In this document: piece by piece, positions 9,014 to 17,422 of the stretch
How positions within the stretch are numbered: position 1 is the first letter of the stretch
Layout: the number at the start of each line of letters is the position of its first letter
Source of the DNA: Candidatus Electryonea clarkiae
GTDB taxonomy: Bacteria > Electryoneota > Electryoneia > Electryoneales > Electryoneaceae
Assembly (NCBI GenBank): GCA_030765455.1
Contig: JAVCCM010000166.1
Location: 119,835 to 163,613 of the forward strand
Direction: 5' to 3'
DNA length: 43,779 nt
The notes under the pieces: generated by a model
What the model saw: only the letters and a program-made list of their open reading frames with translations
What the model was told of the DNA's origin: nothing
Database searches by the model: none
Translations under genes and position numbers: made by a program

Positions 9014-11317
9014 CTATTTAATGAATATTATCTTCTTTGTATTGCTTTTTTCATGACTGATAATATTCAAATAATATATCCCACTTGAATATTTCAGATT
9101 GTTATTAAAAACATTAATAAAGATTCTATTGCTTCCAATTCTTAAATTGTCTAATCTTTTATTTGATACAATTCTACCTAATTGATCTGTAATGGACATT
9201 CGTAAAGGAATTTGTTCAAATAATCTAAAGTTAAGAATTAAATAGGAATTGAAAGGATTTGGGTAGATATTACACAATGTGTACTGGCTTGGTGCATTAT
9301 CTTCCATAAATTTTTTATTAGCTACATCCATTTCATAGTTATAAGTCCATATACCTCGTCCAGATGTGCCGACATGTATCCTTTCGCCATCAGAAGTAAA
9401 TGCTAAGCATTCTGTAAATTGGCTATACATTCCATTGATATAATTCCAACTCTCTCCACCATCTCCGGTTTTGAATATTCCAAAATAAGTCGAGATAAAT
9501 AGTGAATCAGTATCCGGCTTTATTTCAGCCCAATGGATTCTATGGTTAATAGTATTCCTGTTGTATCTATCGAATGTCTCTCCACCATCATATGAAAATA
9601 AAATACTGTCTGAAGTCAACACGAATAGTCCTTGCCCTCCAGGCTTAAGGAAGACGGAGTCATGATCACCAAATTCTGTTATATAGGTCCAAGTAATACC
9701 TAAATTTTCAGATTTATATATTGTATTGTCAGTCAGTAAGCCTAAAAAATTATGATAGTCTGTTATATTAAAAACGTGAAGAATTCCATTATGATTTGGC
9801 AAATCAATTGGAATTTCACTCCAAGTATCCCCTCCATTAAAACTTTTATAGAAATTATGTGTAAAATTGCTATAATTGAATGATGTGCAGAAAATAGTGT
9901 CAGAATGTTCAGGTAAAATAGCTATGGAATAAATTACTCCTTGAATTTCTCCTCTTATATCATCCCAGGATTCGCCATCATTCGTACTCCGAAGAAGTCT
10001 TTCACCACCCCTAAATACCACACTGGAATTAGTAGGATTATATTGTAATTCTCTTATAGGTTCTATGCCTAAACTTACCCAATCATTTCCACCATTTTGA
10101 CTCACCCAATGCTCAGTATCAGTGTAGCCATGAATAATTTCAGGATCATGTGGCGATACAACAAATTGGCTAATGCTGGAATTATCTATACCAGATCCAG
10201 AATTTATGAAGTTCTCACCACCATCCTGAGAATGCCAAAAACCAAATCGACTTCCCAACCATAATGATCGGGGATTCACTGGATTCGATTCAAAGAAACC
10301 AATCCAACCTATATAATCTTCATTAGTCCACTCCCAAGGAATAATCATTGGAAGATCTTCTCCTATTGTGGTCCATGTCTCGCCAAGGTTGTCTGATTTC
10401 TTAAGGGATCTTACCCATTGAGGATATCCAAATTTATAGATATATAAATTGCTTTCATGATCTATGTAAATTGATGTAAGATTATATTGTTGATCTTCGT
10501 CCCATGTATCACCTCCATTAAAAGAGAATATTAACTGTGAATGCATATCAATATTATAACCAATAGCCCACATATTTTGATTATTGGAAGGATCAATCAC
10601 TACATTGTCATGAAACCAAAACTCTAATTCTTCATCTGCGAGATGAAAATCCCAATTCTCACCACCATCTGTGCTTTCAAATAATAAATTATCACCAATC
10701 ATAAAAATATGTTCACTATTATCTGGATCTTGTGCTATACTAACAAATTCAGTGATTTCCCTATTATCAATATATATTTCAATTTGCTCCCAATTGTTGC
10801 CTAAATTGAAGCTTCTATAAAGTCCGCCATCAGGACCACTCAAAGCGGCATATACTAAACTTGTCGAATCTGGATCAGTAAGCATATCATTGACATTGAA
10901 ATCAGACTCGAAGCCGGAATTTATTTCATCCCAACTCTCACCGCCATCAATGGTTCTAGCTATACCTATACCAGATTCTCCACATATTGCAAATATTGTA
11001 TCTGAACTACCGTTATAATATTTGATTCTATTGACTTGATAATAATCTCCTAAAGTCTTTCGCAACGATGAATCAGGAAGTTCGAAATAGCCTTCTGTAG
11101 ATTCTTCCCAGTTTTCGCCTCCATCTTCACTCTTCCAAATACCTCTTGCATATGTGCCAGCAAACATTAAAGACGTATCCGATGGACAAATAGCGATTGA
11201 ATAGATTGCAGCACTATGAGGTCCATTATGAATCCATTCCTGGGCTATTGCATCAGGATGCAGGAACACAATTGTAACAGAAAGAAGGAATATTTTTACA
11301 ATTTTTGAAGCAATCAT
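9014..11317 (-). CDS. Secreted Asp-box (BNR/sortilin-like) beta-propeller protein with T9SS sorting domain, copy 2
   Basis: A 767-residue paralogue of the 6123-8369 product. A signal peptide (MIASKIVKIFLLSVTIVFLHPDAIA) precedes AQEWIHNGP, matching AQEWIQFGP in copy 1. About thirteen Asp-box turns follow, including SEDGGENW, TIDGGESW, STDGGENW, NLGETW, SQDGGENF, STNDGESW, SFNGGDTW and TGDGGESW. These predict a large propeller exposed outside the cell. The C-terminal T9SS type A domain starts at CNIYPNPFN and ends KKIIFIK. Past the signal peptide the similarity to copy 1 is mostly limited to the repeat motifs. The coding sequence is visibly richer in A and T than copy 1. GGAAAACAG precedes the ATG at 11317. 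The ligand is unknown. Confidence 0.9.
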   Translation of the reverse strand: MIASKIVKIFLLSVTIVFLHPDAIAQEWIHNGPHSAAIYSIAICPSDTSLMFAGTYARGIWKSEDGGENWEESTEGYFELPDSSLRKTLGDYYQVNRIKYYNGSSDTIFAICGESGIGIARTIDGGESWDEINSGFESDFNVNDMLTDPDSTSLVYAALSGPDGGLYRSFNLGNNWEQIEIYIDNREITEFVSIAQDPDNSEHIFMIGDNLLFESTDGGENWDFHLADEELEFWFHDNVVIDPSNNQNMWAIGYNIDMHSQLIFSFNGGDTWDEDQQYNLTSIYIDHESNLYIYKFGYPQWVRSLKKSDNLGETWTTIGEDLPMIIPWEWTNEDYIGWIGFFESNPVNPRSLWLGSRFGFWHSQDGGENFINSGSGIDNSSISQFVVSPHDPEIIHGYTDTEHWVSQNGGNDWVSLGIEPIRELQYNPTNSSVVFRGGERLLRSTNDGESWDDIRGEIQGVIYSIAILPEHSDTIFCTSFNYSNFTHNFYKSFNGGDTWSEIPIDLPNHNGILHVFNITDYHNFLGLLTDNTIYKSENLGITWTYITEFGDHDSVFLKPGGQGLFVLTSDSILFSYDGGETFDRYNRNTINHRIHWAEIKPDTDSLFISTYFGIFKTGDGGESWNYINGMYSQFTECLAFTSDGERIHVGTSGRGIWTYNYEMDVANKKFMEDNAPSQYTLCNIYPNPFNSYLILNFRLFEQIPLRMSITDQLGRIVSNKRLDNLRIGSNRIFINVFNNNLKYSSGIYYLNIISHEKSNTKKIIFIK

Positions 11318-11810
11318 CTGTTTTCCACAATAATTTATCTGAGTTATCTAAAGATATCTTATAATCAGCTCTATTGATCCAGAGAAAATACATGTAATGT
11401 TAATGGTAAAATCACTTTTGGGGATGAAGATGGTAAATTTAATCCAGTAATCGACAGGGGTTCAGTTCGGGGTTGTCCCTGAATTATGCTGTAAAACAGC
11501 CGATAGCAAAAAACAGGCAGACCGGATGGGAAAAAGTTTCCAATTCGTAAAATCTTGAAGCTGTCGAAAGAAAAACCTGACAGCATAAGCTTCTTATAAA
11601 ATTGACTGAACAACTTAACCCCACTTCAAAGGACTCAATCTTTAACAAAGCGAGCTTCTGTATTTTAGACTGGATTCCCGGGTCAAGCCCGAGAATGACA
11701 CTCTCGAGCGACCCGTTCATACTCGCCACTAATTACATTGGGGATGCGGTTAGTTAACAAGAATATTTGGTATATTTATACTAAGTATTAAATTTCACTA
11801 TGTCAAGGCT
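11318..11810 (-). repeat. Conserved upstream block, copy 2 (paired with 8370-8866)
   Basis: Second copy of the block upstream of the propeller genes. It starts at the gene boundary (TTTTCCACAATAATTTAT) and extends to about the shared ATGTCAAG(A/G)C at its far end. Copy 2 has a perfect GCTGT-AAA-ACAGC hairpin at about 11490 that is degenerate in copy 1. The ALDH cluster begins beyond it in the opposite direction. Confidence 0.75.
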
Positions 11811-12333
11811 TGTTAGCCTGAATTATTATAAAATAATCTCCAGGAAGTTTTCCGTATATTCCTTGAAAAGAAATTCTATGAATTCAATATACGAAACTAT
11901 TGCAGGGCGCGATGTAGTCAAAATAACTACAAAGTACATTGATGTGAGGGAAGAGAATTGAAAACGAAATGGAAGATGACTATTAACCTAATAGAAATTC
12001 ACAGGATACAAGGATATTTAGGATAAACAGGATATGTAAACCTTTCCGGGGAAGTCCCTCTATGAATATTCTGTTCTTCTATTCTTTTGAAATCAGACTC
12101 GAAGGGTCGGGCCACACGTCGAGGTACACTTCCTGCGCATCCTGAGAGCAACTCACAATAAGGCTTTCAAGCTTGCTTTTTCTTTCTGTTTTTGGGTTGA
12201 TCAAATACCGTTGACAGTTGGATAACGTTGAGCTACTTTACAATGTTGAAATATTTTGTAAGTTATTTACATAATTTTCTTTTAAACATCAGCCTGTTCA
12301 AATCAGGCAGCAAAACTACAAGTAGGAGAGGGA
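11811..12333. other. Gene-free spacer between divergent T9SS and ALDH clusters
   Basis: I find no credible ORF or RNA gene in these 523 bases. It holds a short cluster of AGGATA-type repeats at about 12001-12036, a pyrimidine-rich run near 12175-12195, a possible promoter at 12211-12244, and a perfect GCCTG/CAGGC hairpin with a seven-base loop at 12292-12308. The hairpin lies in the leader just ahead of the ALDH ribosome site. Confidence 0.6.
12211..12244 (+). promoter_or_regulatory. Possible promoter of the ALDH/smpB cluster
   Basis: A perfect TTGACA stands at 12211-12216. A weak TACTTT follows after 17 bases (12234-12239), and a better TACAAT lies at 12239-12244 with a long 22-base spacing. 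FCB-group promoters often differ from the E. coli pattern, so this is only a candidate. Confidence 0.28.
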
Positions 12334-13851
12334 ATGGATTTCCTTAAAGAACTCGGCATTAAAGATGAAAATCCCGGCGCTTGCTGGGGGAGTAATGGCT
12401 GGATAACCAGTGATGAGCGAAACGAGCTGGTCTCAATCAATCCTACAACAGGACAACCGATAGCGAAAGTATTGCAGGCATCCGAAAAGGATTACGAAGA
12501 AGTCATGCGGGTTGCTGTTGAGGGTTTTAAGAAATGGAGAACAGTCCCGGCGCCAAAAAGAGGGCTTCTAGTGCGTGATATGGGAGAAGCATTACGAGCC
12601 AAGAAAGACGCACTTGGAAAGCTTGTCAGCCTTGAAATGGGAAAGATCGTCCAGGAAGGCTGGGGTGAAGTCCAGGAAATGGTTGATATTTGTGAATTCT
12701 GTCTTGGTTTGAGTCGTCAGCTCTACGGTCTAACTATTAAATCAGAACGTTTCGAACACCGGATGATGGAGCAATGGCATCCACTCGGAACGGTCGGGGT
12801 TATTTCATCATTTAATTTTCCTGTAGCAGTCTGGGCATGGAACGCTTCAATAGCCGCGACATGTGGAGATTCGACAATCTGGAAACCGTCCTCGGATGTT
12901 CCTCTTACTGCAATTGCAGTTCAAAATATCGTTAATGAGGTCATGGCAGCGCATGATATCGAAGGTATCTTTTCGCTGGTAATTGGTAAAGGCAGCGTGG
13001 TGGGCGAAAGATTGATAAATGATGAGAGGATTCCACTCGTATCTTTTACCGGATCGACGCCGATGGGCAAACGTGTGGGAGAAGTAGTAGGTAAACGTCT
13101 TGGGAATACGATTCTTGAATTAGGTGGCAATAATGCAGTTATAGTAACACCAACTGCCAATCTTGATATGGCGATGCGCTCAGTGCTTTTCGGAGCGGTA
13201 GGTACTGCTGGTCAAAGATGCACCTCTACCCGACGGGTTTTCCTGCATAAAGATATTGCCGGGAAATTTACAGATATGCTGTTGAAGGCTTACAACCAGG
13301 TCAGCATTGGCGATCCGCTTGATCAGGCAAACCTGATGGGACCATTAATAAATGAATCTGCGATAGATGATATGATGGCTACAGTGGATGAGTTGAAACG
13401 AAAAGGCGGAGAAATCATTACCGGCGGCAAGCGACTGGATAAACCCGGTTTCTTCGTGGAACCGACTATTGTAAAAGTACAGCATGACTGGGACATAGTT
13501 CACCAGGAAACCTTTGCGCCTGTCCTGCATCTGATCGAATATGATTCTTATGAAGAGGTCCTTGAATGGCATAACGAAGTGCCCCAGGGATTATCGTCAT
13601 CGATATTCACCAGCAACGTGATTGAGGCTGAAACTTTTTACAGTCCAAGAGGCAGTGACTGCGGAATCGCCAACATAAACATTGGCACATCAGGCGCTGA
13701 AATCGGTGGAGCGTTTGGCGGCGAGAAAGAAACCGGGGGCGGAAGAGAATCGGGAAGCGACGCCTGGAAAGCATACATGCGCCGACAGACAAACACTATC
13801 AATTATTCACATGAATTGCCGCTTGCACAGGGCATAAAATTTGGAAATTGA
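12334..13851 (+). CDS. Aldehyde dehydrogenase, ALDH7 (antiquitin / aminoadipate-semialdehyde dehydrogenase) type
   Basis: A 505-residue NAD(P)-dependent aldehyde dehydrogenase of full family length. Visible active-site parts are the oxyanion N161 in SSFNFPVAVW, the cofactor-binding K184 in IWKPS, the FTGSTPMGKRV Rossmann loop (about 238-248), the general base E262 in LELGGNN and the nucleophile C296 in GQRCTSTRR. The SFNFPVAVWAWN and ELGGNNA sequences and the late GGAFGGEKETGGGRESGSDAWKAYMRR segment are typical of ALDH7/antiquitin and AmaB, which oxidise alpha-aminoadipate semialdehyde in lysine catabolism. The substrate is inferred from family only, and no lysine-catabolism gene is adjacent. 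The ATG at 12334 follows GTAGGAGAGGGA. It probably heads the plus-strand cluster. Confidence 0.92.
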   Translation: MDFLKELGIKDENPGACWGSNGWITSDERNELVSINPTTGQPIAKVLQASEKDYEEVMRVAVEGFKKWRTVPAPKRGLLVRDMGEALRAKKDALGKLVSLEMGKIVQEGWGEVQEMVDICEFCLGLSRQLYGLTIKSERFEHRMMEQWHPLGTVGVISSFNFPVAVWAWNASIAATCGDSTIWKPSSDVPLTAIAVQNIVNEVMAAHDIEGIFSLVIGKGSVVGERLINDERIPLVSFTGSTPMGKRVGEVVGKRLGNTILELGGNNAVIVTPTANLDMAMRSVLFGAVGTAGQRCTSTRRVFLHKDIAGKFTDMLLKAYNQVSIGDPLDQANLMGPLINESAIDDMMATVDELKRKGGEIITGGKRLDKPGFFVEPTIVKVQHDWDIVHQETFAPVLHLIEYDSYEEVLEWHNEVPQGLSSSIFTSNVIEAETFYSPRGSDCGIANINIGTSGAEIGGAFGGEKETGGGRESGSDAWKAYMRRQTNTINYSHELPLAQGIKFGN

Positions 13852-13879
13852 AACTAAAAATTATAGATGAACAATTCTG

Positions 13880-14344
13880 ATGCCATCACACACACCGGAA
13901 ATAAGGAATCGAAAAGCCCGGCACGACTATTTTATCGTGGAATCATTGGAAGCCGGGATTATGCTGCATGGAACGGAGATAAAATCTATCCGTGCAGGAA
14001 TGGTATCTCTGCGTGAAGCACATGTGATTATTGAAAAAGGTGTGGCAATGCTAATCGGAATGTCTATTGCCCATTACGTAAACCGGGGTTATGCCGATCA
14101 TCAGCCATTTCGACCGCGCAGACTGCTTCTACATAAAAGAGAGATAAAACGTCTTGCCCGGAAAGCTCTTGAAAAAGGATTGACAATAGTACCATTGCGC
14201 CTGTACTTCAATGACCGGGGTTATGCAAAAGTTGAAATTGCATTGGCGAAGGGGAAACGTCAATACGATAAGAGAGCTACAATTGCTGAAAGAGACGCGA
14301 AACGTGATCTTCAGCGGATCACGAAAAGGAAATATGAGAATTGA
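13880..14344 (+). CDS. smpB: SsrA-binding protein SmpB
   Basis: This 154-residue protein binds tmRNA and carries it to ribosomes stalled on broken messages (trans-translation). The OB-fold core is clear: NRKARHDYFIVESLEAGIMLHGTEIKSIRAG at the N-terminus, then SLREAHVIIEKG. The basic tail has the family pattern GKRQYDKRATIAERDAKRDLQR. No strong ribosome site precedes the ATG at 13880, which lies 28 bases after the ALDH stop. The stop codon overlaps the proposed TTG start of the next gene in a TTGA arrangement. I did not find the tmRNA gene in the window. Confidence 0.96.
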   Translation: MPSHTPEIRNRKARHDYFIVESLEAGIMLHGTEIKSIRAGMVSLREAHVIIEKGVAMLIGMSIAHYVNRGYADHQPFRPRRLLLHKREIKRLARKALEKGLTIVPLRLYFNDRGYAKVEIALAKGKRQYDKRATIAERDAKRDLQRITKRKYEN

Positions 14345-15384
14345 ATCATCCTGATCAAGAAAAACAAGTTGTAGCCGGAAATGACGGTGCGCGTTTAGGA
14401 CCTATTCGCAAATTAATGGCGAAGGACATGAAAGCGTTTTACAGTCATTATAAGGATGGACTTCGTTCGGGAGTGTTTGCCATTGATCAGGTAGCCGCAT
14501 ATTTGCTTCGCTCACGCGGCAAAGGTTTGCGCCCCATGCTTACCCTGCTTTGCGTACGTGCATGTGGTGCGAATGGAAACCTGACAGAAAGATCCCTCTC
14601 CGCGGCACTTGTAGTGGAAATGCTGCATACCGCTTCACTGGTTCATGACGATGTGGTTGATCGAGCTGATGAACGGCGTGGTCGCAAAACCCTGAATCTT
14701 GTTTACAATAACAAAGTTGCTGTGTTATTTGGTGACTTTATGCTTTCGCGAGCTTTAGCCGGAATGTTTGCTCAAAGACGTTTCGAGGTTCTTGATCTTT
14801 TCAGCGACTGTGCATTTCGGCTCTCAAGAGGTGAACTTGTCGAAGCAATCGGATCAAGAAAACTTGACCTCGACAAGCCTAAATATTTCACTATGGTTTC
14901 CGATAAAACAGCCTCCCTGATCAGCGCTGCCTGCCAGATGGCGCCACTCTCATTGGACAAAGACGAATTCCGGGATCCCCTGAGAAAGTATGGTGAGTTG
15001 CTTGGTATAGCTTTTCAGATCCGGGATGATTTACTTGATCTCGGTGATGGTGGTCCAAGAATCGGAAAACCCTTGGGACTGGATATGAGCCAGGCTAAAT
15101 TGACGCTACCCTTAATCCATACCCTTGAGCAACTCAAACAAACTGATAAACGAAGAGTTCTTGCGAAATTAAGAAAAGCGAAACGGTATAGTAAAAAAGG
15201 GCAGATCATTGACTTAAAAGACATTCTTGATCTTATACATTCAACAGGTGGTATTTCTTACGCAAGAGGAGTTGCAGCTGACTATGCAAGCAAGGCAGTT
15301 TTAGCATTGGAACCATTACCTCAAAGTATATATTTAGACAATTTAAAACTGTTCGCGCACTATGCGGCGGAGCGTAATAGATGA
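14341..15384 (+). CDS. Polyprenyl (trans-isoprenyl) diphosphate synthase
   Basis: A 347-residue IspA/IspB-type prenyltransferase that adds isopentenyl diphosphate units to an allylic diphosphate. The product could be the quinone side chain. The first aspartate-rich motif is DDVVD at about 103-107 in LVHDDVVDRADERRG, and the second is in FQIRDDLLD at about 225-233. GKGLRP near 60 supplies the usual IPP-binding K and R. Bulky residues ahead of the first motif (VVEMLHTASL) suggest a long-chain rather than farnesyl product, but length cannot be read reliably. The start is uncertain: TTG at 14341 overlaps the smpB stop and has AAGGA upstream, while an in-frame ATG lies at 14416. The end overlaps apbE by ATGA. 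Confidence 0.9.
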   Translation: MNHPDQEKQVVAGNDGARLGPIRKLMAKDMKAFYSHYKDGLRSGVFAIDQVAAYLLRSRGKGLRPMLTLLCVRACGANGNLTERSLSAALVVEMLHTASLVHDDVVDRADERRGRKTLNLVYNNKVAVLFGDFMLSRALAGMFAQRRFEVLDLFSDCAFRLSRGELVEAIGSRKLDLDKPKYFTMVSDKTASLISAACQMAPLSLDKDEFRDPLRKYGELLGIAFQIRDDLLDLGDGGPRIGKPLGLDMSQAKLTLPLIHTLEQLKQTDKRRVLAKLRKAKRYSKKGQIIDLKDILDLIHSTGGISYARGVAADYASKAVLALEPLPQSIYLDNLKLFAHYAAERNR

Positions 15385-16394
15385 TTTTTCGATTGAAATA
15401 CATTTTACTTGTATTGTTGCTATTTGGGATAGGATGTTCACCTCTTCCGCTGAAAGAGACGCGAATGTTTCTCGGCACTGAAGTGACTATTACTATCCAT
15501 AAAAAGTCAAGACGTTTGCGGACTGGCTTGTTGTGGGCAGCTCTTGATTCCTCATTCCGCGAAGTAAGACGAATTCATGAACTTGCCGGGCGCATGGAAC
15601 TCTACCAATTGAATGGAATGGCAGGATATGATTACAGTTATATAACGAAAGAATTAGTAGATTTAATTAATCTTGGTTATGATGTCATGGATGAAACCAA
15701 TGCAGCATATCGACCAGATATGGATCCGCTGATGAAATTATGGGGATTCAAATATGATGAACCGTATGTTCCGGAATCATGGGAAGTTGACAGCGTTTTA
15801 ACCTTGGTTGATTCAACGATATTTACAATGTCGGACACTGGATTCGCAAGGCTTGATCCACATAATGCTGCCCTTGACCTTGGTGGAATTGCAAAAGGAT
15901 ATGCTGTTGATCGCGCCTGCCAGGTGCTGCAATCGGTTGGTATTTTAGCCGGTGTTGTGGAAGCGGGTGGCGATCTTCGATGTTTCGGTACGAAACCCGG
16001 TGGAAAACCCTGGCGTTTTGCCATCAGGCATCCACGAGAATTGGGCGAATTTTACACTACAATTACTATCGACAGCGGCGCCGTCGCGACATCTGGTGAT
16101 TATGAAAGATATTTCATGGATGAGAGAATTAAATATCACCACATCATCGATCCAAAGACCGGCTACCCGGCGAGAGGGGCTATTTCATGTACGGTGGTGT
16201 CGCCTACATGTGTCAAAGCGGACGCTTATGCTACCGCGTTTTTTGTTCTTGGGAAAAAACGGGGTGTTAATTTAGCGGAAGAATTAGGGGTAGAAACCTT
16301 GATTCTGACAGAAGAGTTCGATGAAGTACGCGCCTATGAGACCGAAGGATTCAAGATGCTGCATGGGAGCGTAAATAAGGAAATCAGGGAGTAA
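15381..16394 (+). CDS. apbE: FAD:protein FMN transferase (ApbE), lipoprotein
   Basis: ApbE moves FMN from FAD onto threonines of flavoproteins such as the RnfG and NqrC electron-transport subunits, on the outer side of the cytoplasmic membrane. The 337-residue sequence begins with a lipoprotein-like signal (VLLLFGIGC, Cys19). It contains the family's DLGGIAKGYAVDRA (about 166-179), VEAGGDLRCFG, SGDYERYF, HHIIDPKTGYPA (about 253-264) and VKADAYATAFFVLG (about 279-292), the last supplying Mg-binding D and T. The start ATG overlaps the previous stop as ATGA, so translation is likely coupled. No Rnf or Nqr genes lie in the window. Confidence 0.95.
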   Translation: MIFRLKYILLVLLLFGIGCSPLPLKETRMFLGTEVTITIHKKSRRLRTGLLWAALDSSFREVRRIHELAGRMELYQLNGMAGYDYSYITKELVDLINLGYDVMDETNAAYRPDMDPLMKLWGFKYDEPYVPESWEVDSVLTLVDSTIFTMSDTGFARLDPHNAALDLGGIAKGYAVDRACQVLQSVGILAGVVEAGGDLRCFGTKPGGKPWRFAIRHPRELGEFYTTITIDSGAVATSGDYERYFMDERIKYHHIIDPKTGYPARGAISCTVVSPTCVKADAYATAFFVLGKKRGVNLAEELGVETLILTEEFDEVRAYETEGFKMLHGSVNKEIRE

Positions 16395-16399
16395 TCCTT

Positions 16400-17401
16400 T
16401 TGCGAATCGGCGTTATTCGGTTCAGCTCAATGGGCGATATTATCCTGACCGCACCAGTCTTGCGTGGATTGCGGAATGCATTCACTGATGCTGAAATAGT
16501 ATTCATCACAACACCGCTTTATTCCGAACTTGCCGGATTACTTCCAGAAGTTGATAAAGTAGAAGAAATCAGGAAAACCGAGTCTGAATTTACAGGTGAT
16601 GCTGAAAGGCTGGCTGCCGGGTCGTGGGATAAATTAGCCGATCTCCAGGCTTCACCACGCAGTAGAAATCTTCGCCGGTTGTTAAGAGCAAATGATCTGA
16701 TAATCGATTCTCCGCCTCGCTTGCAAAGAAGTCTGTTTGTTGCTGCCCGTATCAAACTGGATCACTTTTATCCTGTCCCTATACGACAGCTTCGATCACT
16801 GGCAGAGTGGGGTGTAAAAGATGACGGAAACGGACTGGAACTGCGAATATCACTGGCTGATAACAGTCGGCTTGAAAAATACAGAGATATATTATCCCGG
16901 AATCCGATAGTATTTGTTCCCGGAGCTTCTTATAAGACAAAAAAGTGGCCCGGTAAATATTGGGCGGAGCTGTATCACAACTTAAAGGGGAAGCGGCCTG
17001 TTGTAACAGTTGGCACGAAGAACGACATGCCGGTTGAGTTGGCAAACGCAGTAGAAAATGATAAAGACTTTTTAAATCTCACGGGGCAGACTTCAATAGC
17101 TGAAACTGCATCGGTTATCAGCAAGGCTTCAGTGGTCGTAAGCGGCGACACGGGACCAATGCATATGGCGGTTGCCACAAACAGACCATTGGTGGCTTTA
17201 TTCGGGCCTACCGTAAAGGAATTCGGTTTTTATCCTTTTCGAGCAACACAGGTAAAAATACTTGAGCGAAATAATTGGTGTCGTCCATGCTCCGCTCACG
17301 GCACCAATAGGTGTCCGTTGATTCATCACCGGTGTTTGAATGATATTACTCCCGATGAAGTAGCTTTTGCCGCCAAAAGCTTTCTAAATAATCAAAAATG
17401 A
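16400..17401 (+). CDS. Glycosyltransferase family 9 (LPS heptosyltransferase-like)
   Basis: A 333-residue enzyme of the ADP-heptose:LPS heptosyltransferase family, which adds core sugars to Kdo2-lipid A at the inner membrane. Its N-terminus MRIGVIRFSSMGDIILTAPVLRGLR is the family signature. The C-terminal half has VFVPGASYKTKKWP and the nucleotide-binding GDTGPMHMAVATNRPLVALFGPT. The late CRPCSAHGTNRCPLIHHRC segment is typical of WaaF/WaaC-like members. It starts with TTG at 16400, with CAGGGAG about ten bases upstream, and abuts waaA. This supports a role in core oligosaccharide assembly. Whether it transfers heptose I, heptose II or another sugar cannot be decided. Confidence 0.9.
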   Translation: MRIGVIRFSSMGDIILTAPVLRGLRNAFTDAEIVFITTPLYSELAGLLPEVDKVEEIRKTESEFTGDAERLAAGSWDKLADLQASPRSRNLRRLLRANDLIIDSPPRLQRSLFVAARIKLDHFYPVPIRQLRSLAEWGVKDDGNGLELRISLADNSRLEKYRDILSRNPIVFVPGASYKTKKWPGKYWAELYHNLKGKRPVVTVGTKNDMPVELANAVENDKDFLNLTGQTSIAETASVISKASVVVSGDTGPMHMAVATNRPLVALFGPTVKEFGFYPFRATQVKILERNNWCRPCSAHGTNRCPLIHHRCLNDITPDEVAFAAKSFLNNQK

Positions 17402-17422
17402 ATGCCGTTAAACAGGAATATT

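Noticed and set aside
6123..11317. Sialidase (neuraminidase) annotation for the two Asp-box proteins
   Set aside because: Asp boxes alone also occur in sortilin- and HCF136-like propellers. I cannot see the FRIP motif or the catalytic arginine triad.
12292..12308. GCCTG-TTCAAAT-CAGGC, which looks exactly like a tRNA T-arm
   Set aside because: No matching acceptor stem, D-arm or anticodon arm exists in the preceding 60 bases. It is probably a leader hairpin or chance.
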